Below, in pieces: positions 8,059 through 16,461 of a stretch of 64,000 nucleotides of DNA. This stretch comes from Ureibacillus massiliensis 4400831 = CIP 108448 = CCUG 49529. Lineage in GTDB: Bacteria; Bacillota; Bacilli; Bacillales_A; Planococcaceae. Position 1 is the first letter of the stretch. Every line of letters begins with the position of its first letter. Below the pieces are notes generated by a model that was not told where the DNA came from, searched no databases, and was given only the letters and a program-made list of their open reading frames with translations. Position numbers and translations under genes: made by a program. The DNA lies in contig NZ_JPVQ01000012.1 in assembly GCF_000772965.1 (NCBI RefSeq), forward strand, positions 1 through 64,000. The letters are read 5' to 3'.

Positions 8059-8718
8059 ATGAAACAAGGAAAAGCAATCGTTGTGTTTAGCGGTGGTCAA
8101 GATAGTACGACTTGTCTTTTTTGGGCAAAGGAGCGATTCTCACAAGTAGAAGCAGTGACGTTTGATTATGGGCAAAGGCATCGTCTTGAAATTGAATGTG
8201 CAACACAGATTGCTAAGGAGCTCGGTGTGAAGCATCATATTCTAGACATGTCGCTTTTAAATCAGCTTGCACCTAATGCATTAACAAGAAACGACATTGA
8301 AATTGTAGACGGAAAAGATGGAGAGCTGCCTTCGACTTTTGTACCTGGTAGAAATCTTCTTTTCCTTTCATTTGCGGGTATTTTAGCGAAACAAGTAGGA
8401 GCAAAACACATAGTCACAGGCGTGTGTGAGACAGATTTTAGCGGATACCCGGACTGTCGCGATATTTTTATAAAATCCTTAAACGTAACATTAAATTTAT
8501 CAATGGACGATTCCTTTGTCATTGAAACTCCATTAATGTGGCTGAACAAAGCGGAAACTTGGGAGCTTGCTGACGAGTTAGGAGCATTAGATTTTGTCCG
8601 AGAAAGAACGCTAACTTGCTATAACGGAATTATTGCTGATGGATGCGGGGAATGTCCTGCTTGTAAATTACGAAAAAATGGACTGGAAGAATACTTGGGC
8701 TTTAAGCAAGGGCTTTAA
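8059..8718 (+). CDS. queC: 7-cyano-7-deazaguanine synthase
   Basis: QueC turns 7-carboxy-7-deazaguanine into preQ0 using ATP and ammonia. The PP-loop SGGQDSTT is near the N-terminus, and the zinc site is formed by Cys residues in [29 protein letters not shown] and [14 protein letters not shown] are typical of the family. The 219 residues are normal. ATG 8059 follows AAGGAG. queD and queE, which make its substrate, are not in the window. A precursor transporter gene follows 82 bp later. Confidence 0.96.
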   Translation: MKQGKAIVVFSGGQDSTTCLFWAKERFSQVEAVTFDYGQRHRLEIECATQIAKELGVKHHILDMSLLNQLAPNALTRNDIEIVDGKDGELPSTFVPGRNLLFLSFAGILAKQVGAKHIVTGVCETDFSGYPDCRDIFIKSLNVTLNLSMDDSFVIETPLMWLNKAETWELADELGALDFVRERTLTCYNGIIADGCGECPACKLRKNGLEEYLGFKQGL

Positions 8719-8800
8719 GGAATTTGGAATTCATGAAGGGTACACTGTGCAGTTATAGCTAAATGCCTTGTTTGTGAATAATTAATAAAGGAGAAAAATC

Positions 8801-9340
8801 ATGAGAATTGTATTTTATTTATTATCTATTGTTATTGCAAATGTAGTAACAGCTAGATTCGCACCTTTGGAGTTAGGTGTATTTATCATTCCGATGGGGA
8901 CACTTTTTGTGGGAGCAACGTTCATTTTCCGAGATCTTGTACAAAATAAATATGGTCGTGCGAAAACCTATTTATTTATTTTCATAGCATTATTTTTATC
9001 AGCAGGAGTTTCATTTTCACTGGGTGATACATTGATGATTGTAGCAGCATCGGCCCTTTCATTTTTAATCGCTGAAACTGCTGATACTGAGATTTATACA
9101 AGATTAAAATTACCAATGGCTTGGCGTGTATTTTATAGTGGAATTGTAGGAGGACTATTTGATTCGGTCGTATTTGTTATTGTAGGATTGAGTCCGCTAG
9201 GAGCAGGTTTTTTACCGTGGGAAGCTGTGCCAGCAGCTATCGTAGGGCAAGTAATCGTAAAAACAATCATACAAATGATTGGTGCTTTAATTTTAAATCA
9301 AATTCATAGCGTGAAAGAGAAGGATATGCTCTCAGCATAA
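8801..9340 (+). CDS. VUT/YhhQ-family queuosine precursor transporter
   Basis: This is a small integral membrane protein with about six hydrophobic helices. FIFRDLVQNKYGRAKTY and the acidic SFLIAETADTEIYTRL segment are typical of the vitamin-uptake/YhhQ family, whose E. coli member imports preQ0/preQ1. Its place directly after queC supports precursor uptake. AAAGGAG precedes ATG 8801. A terminator follows. Substrate is inferred from family and neighbours. Confidence 0.85.
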   Translation: MRIVFYLLSIVIANVVTARFAPLELGVFIIPMGTLFVGATFIFRDLVQNKYGRAKTYLFIFIALFLSAGVSFSLGDTLMIVAASALSFLIAETADTEIYTRLKLPMAWRVFYSGIVGGLFDSVVFVIVGLSPLGAGFLPWEAVPAAIVGQVIVKTIIQMIGALILNQIHSVKEKDMLSA

Positions 9341-9373
9341 AAGTTAGTAAGGCTTAGTTGAAATTATAAAAGG

Positions 9374-9418
9374 AAAAGAACGCATTTCTAATAGGGGAAT
9401 CCGTTCTTTTATTTTTTA
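9374..9418 (+). terminator. Terminator after the queuosine block
   Basis: AAAAGAACG (9374-9382) pairs with CGTTCTTTT (9402-9410) and T-rich sequence follows. Confidence 0.7.
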
Positions 9419-9475
9419 TATGAAAGTGTATCATAATTTTTTGAAGTTAAATCCCTAAAAAATTATGAAGGTTGA

Positions 9476-9730
9476 TTAACCTTTAGATGGCACAAATAGT
9501 GTGAACACTAATGCTACAATGGCCAAGATTGTCATGAAGTAATAGGCATCACTTGAACCTAAGATTGAAGCAAGTGTACGAATAGCTTCAAGCGTAGCAT
9601 TTGGTGTTTCTTCTACCAATATTTCTGCATGGCTTGTAGATTGCGCAGTAAATATTGTAATCACCACAGCTGTCCCAATAGCACCTGCAATTTGACGTAC
9701 TGTATTATTCACAGCTGTTCCATGTGTCAC
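9476..9730 (-). pseudogene. C-terminal fragment of a DHA2-type (EmrB/QacA) MFS drug exporter
   Basis: About 84 codons read GTAVNNTVRQIAGAIGTAVV, then two hydrophobic helices and the stop. This is the last part of a 14-helix drug:proton antiporter (normally 450-500 residues). No upstream continuation is found in any frame at 9731-10003, so most of the gene was deleted. Confidence 0.75.
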
Positions 9731-10003
9731 AAGAGTTTTTAAATTTTCTTAATGTTTTTATGATTTTGAATTGCGCGCGAATTAAATAGAAGAAAAACTC
9801 TTTTTTAATTAGTAATATAAACCTTCCTTCGTTAAAATTTATATTAAAACATACCTTGACAAAATGCTTATAAAGGAATAAGCTATACTATTGTAAAATA
9901 ATATTTTGTAAATTTAATATAAATTTGATTAAAACTTTGTAAACTTTTTTAAGTTTTAATCGTTCTATACTAACGAAAAGAAATACGAGGTAGGTGTTAA
10001 AAA

Positions 10004-11962
10004 ATGGAAGGTTTAATTAATAAGAAAGAGGGCTTTTTAAACAAGTTCTTTGGACTATATTTATTAGCTGTTTTAATGCTATGGATTAAAACATATATTA
10101 CGCAGGCAACACAATTTAACTTAGGTGTTGAAGGATCACTTCAACAGTTCCTTTTATTTATAAATCCATTAGGATCTGCTCTATTTTTCCTTGGAGTATC
10201 ATTTATTTTTAAAGGTCGAGGAAAGTATGTATTACTAGTTGTGATGTATACTCTAATGTCGATTCTTTTATACGCAAATGCTGTTTATTATCGATTCTTT
10301 AGTGACTTTATTACATTGCCAACAATCTATCAAACACAAAACTTTGGAGATTTAGGTGGTAGTGTTCAATCATTACTAATGCCTTATGATATTTTATTCT
10401 TTGTAGATGTATTTTTCTTAATTTACCTATGTTTAACTAAAAGAGTTAAAAAAGACTATAGTCGTATTGGCTATAAAAAAGCAATTGCAGTGATTGCATT
10501 TGTTGTCGGTATTTCTGCTGTGAATCTTGGATTAGCTAACGCTGATCGCCCACAATTATTAACTCGCGGTTTTGACAGAACTTATATTGTAAAGTACTTA
10601 GGAATGTATAACTATACGATTTACGACGCTACTGAAACGTTAAAAGCATCTTCACAAAGAGCTTTAGCAAATAGCGATGATATGACAGAGGTTATAAACT
10701 ATACGAAGTCTAACTATGCGGAGCCTAATGAAAAATACTTTGGTGCGGCAGAAGGAATGAATGTTATTTATATTCATTTAGAATCATTCCAAAATTTCTT
10801 AATCGACTATAAATTAAACGGCGAAGAAGTAACACCGTTTTTAAATTCATTAACAAAAGATCCGAATACACTTTACTTTGATAACTTCTTCCATCAAACG
10901 GCTCAAGGTAAAACATCGGATGCTGAGTTTATGCTAGAAAACTCATTATTTGGTTTACCACAAGGATCTGCATTTATTACAAAAGGTCAAAATACGTACC
11001 AGGCAGCTCCAGCGATATTAAGTGATAACGGCTATACATCAGCCGTATTCCATGGTAATAGTGGTACTTTCTGGAATCGAAATGAAATTTATAAATCATT
11101 TGGCTATGACCATTTCTTTGATGCAAGCTATTATGATACAAGTTCTGAAAAAGATATGGCTGAATATGGTTTAATGGATAAACCATTTTTTGAACAGTCA
11201 TTACCTCTTTTAGAATCATTACAACAACCGTTCTATACGAAATTTATTACGGTTGCGCATCATTATCCATATAAAATCGATCAAGAGTTAACGACAATCG
11301 GTAAAGCGAACACTGGTGACGCAAGCGTGGACGATTACTTCCAAACTGCACGATATGCAGATGAAGCGATTGAAGAATTCATCACTAAATTAAAAGAGTC
11401 TGGTTTATATGATAATACGATGTTAGTTTTCTATGGTGACCATTATGGTATTTCTGAAAATCATAATCGAGCTATGGAAATAATTATGGGGAAAGAAATT
11501 ACACCATATGAAAGTGCTAATTTACAACGTGTACCATTAATTATTCATGCACCAGGAATAGAAGGTGGCGTTAACCATTCGTACGGTGGTCAAATAGATC
11601 TTCTTCCAACAGTGTTACATTTACTTGGTGTTGATACAAAAAATTATGTGCAATTTGGTACTGACTTATTATCAGAAGAGCATAATGAAGTAGTAGCATT
11701 TAGAAATGACGACTTTGTAAGTCCAACAATCTTCTCAATCGGCGGAAAATATTATGATGCTACAACTGGTTTACCTTTAGATGATAGCCAGTTGGAAAAA
11801 GCGGAAGAGTACAAAGAAGAAGTAGATTATAAATTGCAGTTATCGGATAAAGTTGTAAATGGTGATTTATTGAGATTTTATACACCAGCAGACTTTACTC
11901 CGGTGAATCCATCTCAGTTCAATTACAATAAAAAAGTATTAGAACCAACGATTACTCAATAA
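10004..11962 (+). CDS. ltaS: LtaS-type lipoteichoic acid synthase
   Basis: This membrane enzyme polymerises glycerol phosphate from phosphatidylglycerol onto the lipoteichoic acid anchor. Five N-terminal membrane helices (residues about 14-175) are followed by an extracellular alkaline-phosphatase-like domain. Glu260 (IYIHLESFQ) and Thr304 (GKTSDAEF) match the Mn ligand and catalytic Thr of S. aureus LtaS. Metal ligands also appear in FYGDHYG and the VAHHYPY region. Length (652) is normal. ATG 10004 has a modest GAGGTAGG ribosome site. It is monocistronic with a very strong terminator. A paralogue (YfnI/YqgS-like) assignment is possible. Confidence 0.93.
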   Translation: MEGLINKKEGFLNKFFGLYLLAVLMLWIKTYITQATQFNLGVEGSLQQFLLFINPLGSALFFLGVSFIFKGRGKYVLLVVMYTLMSILLYANAVYYRFFSDFITLPTIYQTQNFGDLGGSVQSLLMPYDILFFVDVFFLIYLCLTKRVKKDYSRIGYKKAIAVIAFVVGISAVNLGLANADRPQLLTRGFDRTYIVKYLGMYNYTIYDATETLKASSQRALANSDDMTEVINYTKSNYAEPNEKYFGAAEGMNVIYIHLESFQNFLIDYKLNGEEVTPFLNSLTKDPNTLYFDNFFHQTAQGKTSDAEFMLENSLFGLPQGSAFITKGQNTYQAAPAILSDNGYTSAVFHGNSGTFWNRNEIYKSFGYDHFFDASYYDTSSEKDMAEYGLMDKPFFEQSLPLLESLQQPFYTKFITVAHHYPYKIDQELTTIGKANTGDASVDDYFQTARYADEAIEEFITKLKESGLYDNTMLVFYGDHYGISENHNRAMEIIMGKEITPYESANLQRVPLIIHAPGIEGGVNHSYGGQIDLLPTVLHLLGVDTKNYVQFGTDLLSEEHNEVVAFRNDDFVSPTIFSIGGKYYDATTGLPLDDSQLEKAEEYKEEVDYKLQLSDKVVNGDLLRFYTPADFTPVNPSQFNYNKKVLEPTITQ

Positions 11963-11980
11963 AATAACGATTGTTTTAGA

Positions 11981-12030
11981 AAAAGGAGTAGGTTATCGCA
12001 AATGGCTTGTGATAACCTACTCCTTTTAAG
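11981..12030 (+). terminator. Strong terminator of ltaS
   Basis: A perfect 17-bp stem (11981-11997 with 12011-12027) ends in TTTT. It probably also works on the other strand, where A-rich sequence flanks it. Confidence 0.88.
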
Positions 12031-12124
12031 TTTGCAGAAATATTTTATAGTGATGTTTGAATTAAAAGAAGCCTTGATTCGAAAGCGATGGAAACCAAGG
12101 CATATCATAGAGAAGTAGCAAATT

Positions 12125-13033
12125 TTAAGAAGGAGCATTTGTTTCTACATTGGCAATATGCGACGGTAGGCTGTTTTGAATAAATATATAGGATTCTCTT
12201 ACTTTGTTTATATAAGTTGTGGCTTTCCCTGTTCTTTGGAATCCAGTTATTCCCTTATTATAGGAGCTTAGTACAGCGTCTTCTAGAGCAACACCTGTTA
12301 AACCTTTTTCTTCCCAATAATCGTATAGATAATCTAACATGTATGTTCCCCATTGAATGTTTACATAGGGATCTAACGGGTCATTTGGTGTGCTTAATGT
12401 CTTAGACAACCACTCATGGTTAATCGCATTAATTTGGAAATATCCAAAATCAGAAGTAGCCCCAATAGCATTTGGATCAAACTTACTCTCATGCTCCATA
12501 ACAGCTAATGCTTTTTCATAATCTAATCCATAGTCTATGCATAATGAGTATAAATATTCTTGATGTTCATATGGAAGTGGCAAGGCTTCGCTATAAGGGA
12601 ATGAGGGCTGTGGTTCGGTGATCGATGTTATATTTTCTTGTGATTGATCGATTGTAGCCGCTACTTCTAATTGTTCGTTTGCCAATTCCTCTTCAACAAT
12701 TGTTTCATCCAACTCTTCGTTTTCTAAAGGAGCGGACTCATCTTCGTTTTGTTCGTTTGCCAGGTCTATATTAATTGGCTCAATTGTAGATACTACTTGT
12801 ATTGGTTCAATAGTAACCTCTTCATTACTCTGACTTTGTAATGGTTGTAATTCGTTCATCGAAGTTGCTTCTTTTGAATGTTCCTCTTTTGCTATAACTA
12901 GAATCATTGTGACGAAAACTAAACAAATTACTAAACTAGAGATAGTTTTCCATCGATAATTTAATATTAGTAAGTATAAATTTTTTACAAATCCAAATTT
13001 CATTCCTCGAACAACTTGAATCATTCTTTTCAT
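12125..13033 (-). CDS. Membrane-anchored lytic transglycosylase (SLT domain)
   Basis: It is predicted to cleave glycan strands of peptidoglycan without water. An N-terminal membrane anchor (SSLVICLVFVTMILVIA) is followed by a long acidic Glu/Asn-rich linker. The C-terminal SLT lysozyme-like domain has the catalytic Glu in MEHESKFDPNAIG, then FGYFQINAINHEWL and LSSYNKG. ATG 13033 follows a GGAGG site 13 bp upstream; frames above it are out of ribosome range. It stands alone. The acidic linker may span the wall. Resuscitation or germination roles are possible but unproven. Confidence 0.85.
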   Translation of the reverse strand: MKRMIQVVRGMKFGFVKNLYLLILNYRWKTISSLVICLVFVTMILVIAKEEHSKEATSMNELQPLQSQSNEEVTIEPIQVVSTIEPINIDLANEQNEDESAPLENEELDETIVEEELANEQLEVAATIDQSQENITSITEPQPSFPYSEALPLPYEHQEYLYSLCIDYGLDYEKALAVMEHESKFDPNAIGATSDFGYFQINAINHEWLSKTLSTPNDPLDPYVNIQWGTYMLDYLYDYWEEKGLTGVALEDAVLSSYNKGITGFQRTGKATTYINKVRESYIFIQNSLPSHIANVETNAPS

Positions 13034-13153
13034 GAAAAATAAAAAACCTCCTGAGTAACTAACTTTAATAAAAAATAGAAAACTAAAAATTTCCAACACT
13101 AGCATTCTTTTTAGTTATCATGGACAAGGTTTTTATTTTTTAAACACAAAAAA

Positions 13154-13225
13154 AGAGTAGGCTCTTTTCCTACCTAATAATGGATAGTTCTATTAATGAA
13201 AAAAATTTAAGAAACCGCCTACTCT
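13154..13225. other. Widely spaced inverted repeat in a divergent intergenic region
   Basis: AGAGTAGGC (13154-13162) and GCCTACTCT (13217-13225) are perfect 9-bp complements, 54 nt apart, between the transglycosylase and kinase genes. Role unknown. Confidence 0.4.
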
Positions 13226-13315
13226 CAATGGTTCTTATAAGTGATAGAATTGTTACACATCTTTTTATGGTAATATGGGTATAATTCGATAGGGATTTAT
13301 ATTTTGGAGGTACAT

Positions 13316-14164
13316 ATGAAAAAGGTCGCTGTAATACAGGATTTATCATCTTTTGGGAAATGTTCTTTAACAGCCGCTATTCCAGTTCTTTCGGTTATGG
13401 GTGTGCAAGCTTGTCCTTTACCAACAGCAATATTATCTGCCCAAACAGATTATCCAAGCTTCTTTTACGAAGATTTCACATCTAAAATGCAATATTTCGA
13501 AGAGGAATGGAGCAAGCTGGAAATAACCTTTGATGGAATCTATACAGGCTTTGTTACGGGGCAAGAGCAAATTAACAACATATTCCGTTTCTTAGATAAA
13601 TTTAAAAGTTCAGATACACTAGTACTTGTAGATCCAGTAATGGGCGATAAGGGTGAAGCATATAAGCTTTTTACCGAAGAACTTCTAGTGCAAATGAGAG
13701 AACTTGTTAAACGTGCAAATGTGATTACGCCAAATGTTACGGAATGCTGCTTGTTAACAGGCTTGTCTTATGAAAAACTACATAATTATTCAAATAAAGA
13801 AGACTTTATTAAAGCCCTTGAAGAAGCTGGAAATGCTTTGCAGCAACAAACTAAAGCAAAGATTATCGTTACTGGTGTAAATCCACCATCAAACAATATG
13901 GACAAGCAGTTTGTTGGCAATCTGTATTTGGACGGTACGGGTACTTTTTATAGTGAGATTCCATATAACGGTAAAAGCTATTCAGGTACAGGTGACTTGT
14001 TTGCATCAGTCGTTATGGGAAGTTTGATGCGGGGTGAAGATCTTCAAAAGTCGCTTCAACTTGCACAAGAATTTTTGACAGCAGCCATACATGATACTTA
14101 TTTAGAAGGAACTCCTGAAGTAGAAGGTGTTAACTTTGAAAAATATTTGAAACTGTTACTATAA
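13316..14164 (+). CDS. pdxY: Pyridoxal/pyridoxamine kinase (PdxY-like, ribokinase fold)
   Basis: It phosphorylates a B6 vitamer with ATP in PLP salvage. The N-terminus VAVIQDLSSFGKCSL is the PdxY/PdxK glycine-poor start. VLVDPVMGDKGEAY is the substrate loop, VITPNVTECCLLTG is family-typical, and SGTGDLFAS holds the catalytic Asp and anion hole. Length, 282, is normal. The ATG at 13316 follows TTGGAGG by 5-6 bases; the in-frame TTG at 13304 overlaps that site and is rejected. Monocistronic. An HMP kinase role is less likely. Confidence 0.88.
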   Translation: MKKVAVIQDLSSFGKCSLTAAIPVLSVMGVQACPLPTAILSAQTDYPSFFYEDFTSKMQYFEEEWSKLEITFDGIYTGFVTGQEQINNIFRFLDKFKSSDTLVLVDPVMGDKGEAYKLFTEELLVQMRELVKRANVITPNVTECCLLTGLSYEKLHNYSNKEDFIKALEEAGNALQQQTKAKIIVTGVNPPSNNMDKQFVGNLYLDGTGTFYSEIPYNGKSYSGTGDLFASVVMGSLMRGEDLQKSLQLAQEFLTAAIHDTYLEGTPEVEGVNFEKYLKLLL

Positions 14165-14215
14165 TTTGGCTTTTTGTCGTTTTGTAATGGTGTTTTTAAT
14201 TAATTAATGTAACGT

Positions 14216-14330
14216 GGGAGCCTCCAATATGCCCGAACACAGAAACGAAAGTAGAGAAAGGCAACATAGAATCAGCTAATGTTCCCTTTCTCCAAAATAA
14301 ACTGTAAAAGGGAACAAAGAAGCCTCCCCA
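14216..14330. ncRNA. Structured region with mutually exclusive hairpins
   Basis: GAGAAAGGCAACA (14254-14266) pairs with TGTTCCCTTTCTC (14280-14292) with one mismatch. The same right arm pairs perfectly over 10 bp with AAAGGGAACA (14307-14316). GGGAG (14216-14220) can close the whole with CTCCC (14324-14328). It has no coding frame and lies between convergent genes. It may be a small RNA or a complex 3' end. Confidence 0.4.
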
Positions 14331-14391
14331 AACCCTAAGAAACTCCTAAGAAACCTATAGCTACGATTTGCTTTACAATATCTCCATAACC

Positions 14392-14422
14392 AAAAAAAGC
14401 CGAGGTATTAAACCTCAGCTTT
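14392..14422 (-). terminator. Terminator overlapping the hicB stop codon
   Basis: AAAGCCGAGGT / ACCTCAGCTTT forms an 11-bp stem with one G-T pair. On the minus strand it is followed by seven T's. The stem contains the stop codon of hicB. Confidence 0.78.
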
Positions 14423-14734
14423 TATCCATTCGATTGTTATACTTTTAAGTTCTACTGGACCCTCATCATATGAAGCTAAATGTCTTTTTACATCAATGTC
14501 TCGTAGGTTCGATATTGATGGAACTTCTAAACCGTTTTTTATTCCATTCTCTAGGGCATTTTTCATGCAGTTGCTTGCAATCCCAATAATATCATCTTCT
14601 GTGTGCCCCCCTGAAGAAGCTACAAACCCAGCATCAATTAAATCTGGAATTGTAATAAATACAGGAAAATCTCCGTCCTTTGTTTGATGATCCTCTACAG
14701 CAAAAATAACAGGATACGAATATACTTTTTTCAT
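14408..14734 (-). CDS. Orphan HicB-family antitoxin-like protein
   Basis: The 108 residues show the HicB partial-RNase-H fold: YPVIFAVEDHQTKDGDFPVFITIPDL, then the ASSGGHTEDDIIGIA segment and a helix. Classic HicB neutralises the HicA mRNA interferase and represses its own operon. No hicA-like frame is found on either side, and no separate DNA-binding domain is obvious after residue 85. A 10-bp palindrome lies just upstream of its likely -10. It may be a repurposed regulator. Confidence 0.8.
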   Translation of the reverse strand: MKKVYSYPVIFAVEDHQTKDGDFPVFITIPDLIDAGFVASSGGHTEDDIIGIASNCMKNALENGIKNGLEVPSISNLRDIDVKRHLASYDEGPVELKSITIEWIKAEV

Positions 14735-14772
14735 TTTTCTTCACCTCATAAATAATCATAATATAATAGAGT

Positions 14773-14795
14773 CGTTTATTGGTTGCCAATAAACG
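14773..14795 (-). promoter_or_regulatory. Perfect palindrome upstream of hicB, likely operator
   Basis: CGTTTATTGG, the spacer TTG and CCAATAAACG form perfect 10-bp arms. It lies 39-61 bp upstream of the hicB start, beside a TATTATATTATGAT region that could hold the -10. No T tract follows on either strand, so an operator is more likely than a terminator. Confidence 0.6.
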
Positions 14796-14988
14796 GTTGA
14801 AATACCTATTACTCAAATAGGAGAGTAAATTAAAACCGGACATCGCTTTATATAAGGGCTACTAGCTTTGAAATCATCCTTTCCCTTTGGAAAACGTCTA
14901 AATTTATTCTTGTTGAAGAAAAAATTGGTCAGCTAAATTTCAGGGAACATTTCCAATAACAGTTCCATTATTCATATAATAAAAAAGA

Positions 14989-15017
14989 TTGATAGACTAA
15001 CTAAATTCTGTTATAAA
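14989..15017 (+). promoter_or_regulatory. SigA-type promoter of the formate/nitrite transporter
   Basis: TTGATA (14989-14994), 17 bp, TATAAA (15012-15017). Apart from this, the next inverted repeat and the hicB palindrome, the 14735-15073 gap shows nothing I can name. Confidence 0.65.
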
Positions 15018-15018
15018 A

Positions 15019-15041
15019 TTTGTAATCTGTCGTTTTACAAA
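15019..15041 (+). promoter_or_regulatory. Inverted repeat over the transcription start, possible operator
   Basis: TTTGTAA (15019-15025) and TTACAAA (15035-15041) are perfect complements with a 9-nt spacer. They sit directly after the -10. The binding protein is unknown. Confidence 0.4.
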
Positions 15042-15073
15042 CTTTGTTGAAACAAGATTAAGGGGGGATTGGG

Positions 15074-15865
15074 ATGGATTATACGCCAAAGGAGATTGCT
15101 GAAATCACCATACAAAAGGGTGTAGAGAAGGCAAGTATGTCGCTTCCAAACATGTTTTATTTAGGATTTTTAGGGGGAGCCTTCATATCACTTGGTTTTC
15201 TTGGATGTATTCGAATGATGGGTACGATGCCTGAAGAGTGGGGTAGCCTTGTGACGTTTATGGGGGCAAGTGTCTTTCCGCTCGGTTTAATATTAATTTT
15301 ATTGGGTGGCGGAGAATTAGTAACAGGTAATATGATGTCAGTCAGCATGTCATATATGGCGAAGAAAGTAAGGTTAATGCAATTAATAAGAAATTGGTTT
15401 TGGATTACGCTATTTAATTTACTTGGTGCGCTATTTGTTGCATATTTTTTTGGACATTTTCTTGGATTAACAGAGGGAGCATTTTTAGAAAAAACCGTAC
15501 AAACTGCTAATGGAAAGGTAACGGCTACTTTTTGGCAGGCTCTCGTTTCAGGTATTGGTTGTAATTGGCTTGTGGCAATGGCTGTTTGGTTATGTACGGG
15601 AGCTAAAACGTTTATAGGAAAGACTTTAGCAATTTGGTTTCCAATCATGGCCTTTGTTCTCATAGGCTTTCAACATGTTGTAGCAAATATGTTTATTATT
15701 CCGGCTGCTATATTTGCAGGGGAGCTTTCTTGGCTGCTGTTTATAAAAAATATACTTCCAGTGTTTTTAGGAAACGCAATTGGAGCTGTAATTTTTGTTA
15801 GCATGTTTTATTTTAATGCCTACATAAAGGTGAAAAATGAAGATCAACATAAAAGTAATGTGTAG
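15074..15865 (+). CDS. Formate/nitrite transporter family channel
   Basis: This is a FocA/NirC-type pentameric channel subunit with six membrane helices. Family signatures are FLGGAFISLGFL near helix 1, GGGELVTGNMMSVS (the omega loop), the GIGCNWLVAMAVWL helix with its conserved N, and GFQHVVANMF with the gating His. Length, 263, is normal. AAGGGGGG precedes ATG 15074. No formate or nitrite metabolism gene is adjacent, so the substrate is open. It resembles B. subtilis YrhG/YwcJ. Confidence 0.92.
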   Translation: MDYTPKEIAEITIQKGVEKASMSLPNMFYLGFLGGAFISLGFLGCIRMMGTMPEEWGSLVTFMGASVFPLGLILILLGGGELVTGNMMSVSMSYMAKKVRLMQLIRNWFWITLFNLLGALFVAYFFGHFLGLTEGAFLEKTVQTANGKVTATFWQALVSGIGCNWLVAMAVWLCTGAKTFIGKTLAIWFPIMAFVLIGFQHVVANMFIIPAAIFAGELSWLLFIKNILPVFLGNAIGAVIFVSMFYFNAYIKVKNEDQHKSNV

Positions 15866-15914
15866 CTGTATACATAGAACATGACCTTCTCCGAGTTTTC
15901 ATTATTAAAGTATT

Positions 15915-15944
15915 TGTATACAAAAATAAAATTGTATCAAACTA
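15915..15944 (+). promoter_or_regulatory. Sigma-G-type promoter of tlp
   Basis: TGTATA, 17 bp, CAAACTA. This matches the forespore consensus TGAATA-N17/18-CATACTA closely and lies 35 bp upstream of the tlp start. Confidence 0.6.
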
Positions 15945-15979
15945 GAAATTAATTGAAGAATGAAACTTGGAGGATTGAA

Positions 15980-16216
15980 ATGGAGAACAATAAACAACCG
16001 AAGCCAGACAATCGCTTTAATAACGTGGAAAGATTACATGATATGATTGAGAATACGGAAGCAAAATTACATGAGGCTGAGATTAGTATGGAGTTTGCAA
16101 GCGCAGAGGAACGTGAAATGTTGAGCCAAAAAAACGAGCGTCGTAGAAACTCGATTGAAGCTATGAAAAAAGAAATGGAAGAAGAAATGGCTGCACGGAA
16201 AAATAGAGAAATATAA
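15980..16216 (+). CDS. tlp: Small acid-soluble spore protein Tlp
   Basis: This small, highly charged protein is made in the forespore and packed in the spore core. It shows the Tlp pattern: PKPDNRFNNVERLHDMIENT, a helical EAEISMEFASAEE segment, then the NERRRNSIEAMKKEM helix. The 78 residues are normal. ATG 15980 follows TTGGAGG at 8 bp. A sigma-G-like promoter lies upstream. Confidence 0.88.
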   Translation: MENNKQPKPDNRFNNVERLHDMIENTEAKLHEAEISMEFASAEEREMLSQKNERRRNSIEAMKKEMEEEMAARKNREI

Positions 16217-16461
16217 ATAGCAACCTGATAAAGGGCGGATTCATAAAAAGGATTCGTTCTTTTTTATTATTCCGAATATAGTAAAAAATGCGTCATTTTA
16301 CATAGATAATACTATACTGTTATAATTTATTGATATTGCTTCAACAGGTAATCTATTCTTAGAATTATAAGATAATTCAAAGTTTTGACTTATCGCATTC
16401 AAATAAGTACAGATGTAAATCATATAGAATATGTGTTTTTTATTATAATGGAGGTAACAAA

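Noticed and set aside
9847-9895. TTGACA ... TATACT as an ltaS promoter
   Set aside because: The spacer is 22 bp, too long for a SigA promoter.
12217-12405. 62-codon plus-strand frame inside the transglycosylase gene
   Set aside because: It overlaps the SLT catalytic domain in antisense.
14634-14843. 69-codon minus-strand frame over the hicB start
   Set aside because: It runs through the palindrome and the hicB ribosome site in another frame; no sign of HicA residues.
15157-15663. 168-codon open frame on the minus strand inside the formate/nitrite transporter gene
   Set aside because: It is fully antisense to a clear membrane-protein gene; no ribosome site, Pro/Asn-rich composition typical of a shadow frame.
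16226-16270. Hairpin terminator after tlp
   Set aside because: GGATTC occurs as a direct, not inverted, repeat; no stem can be made.
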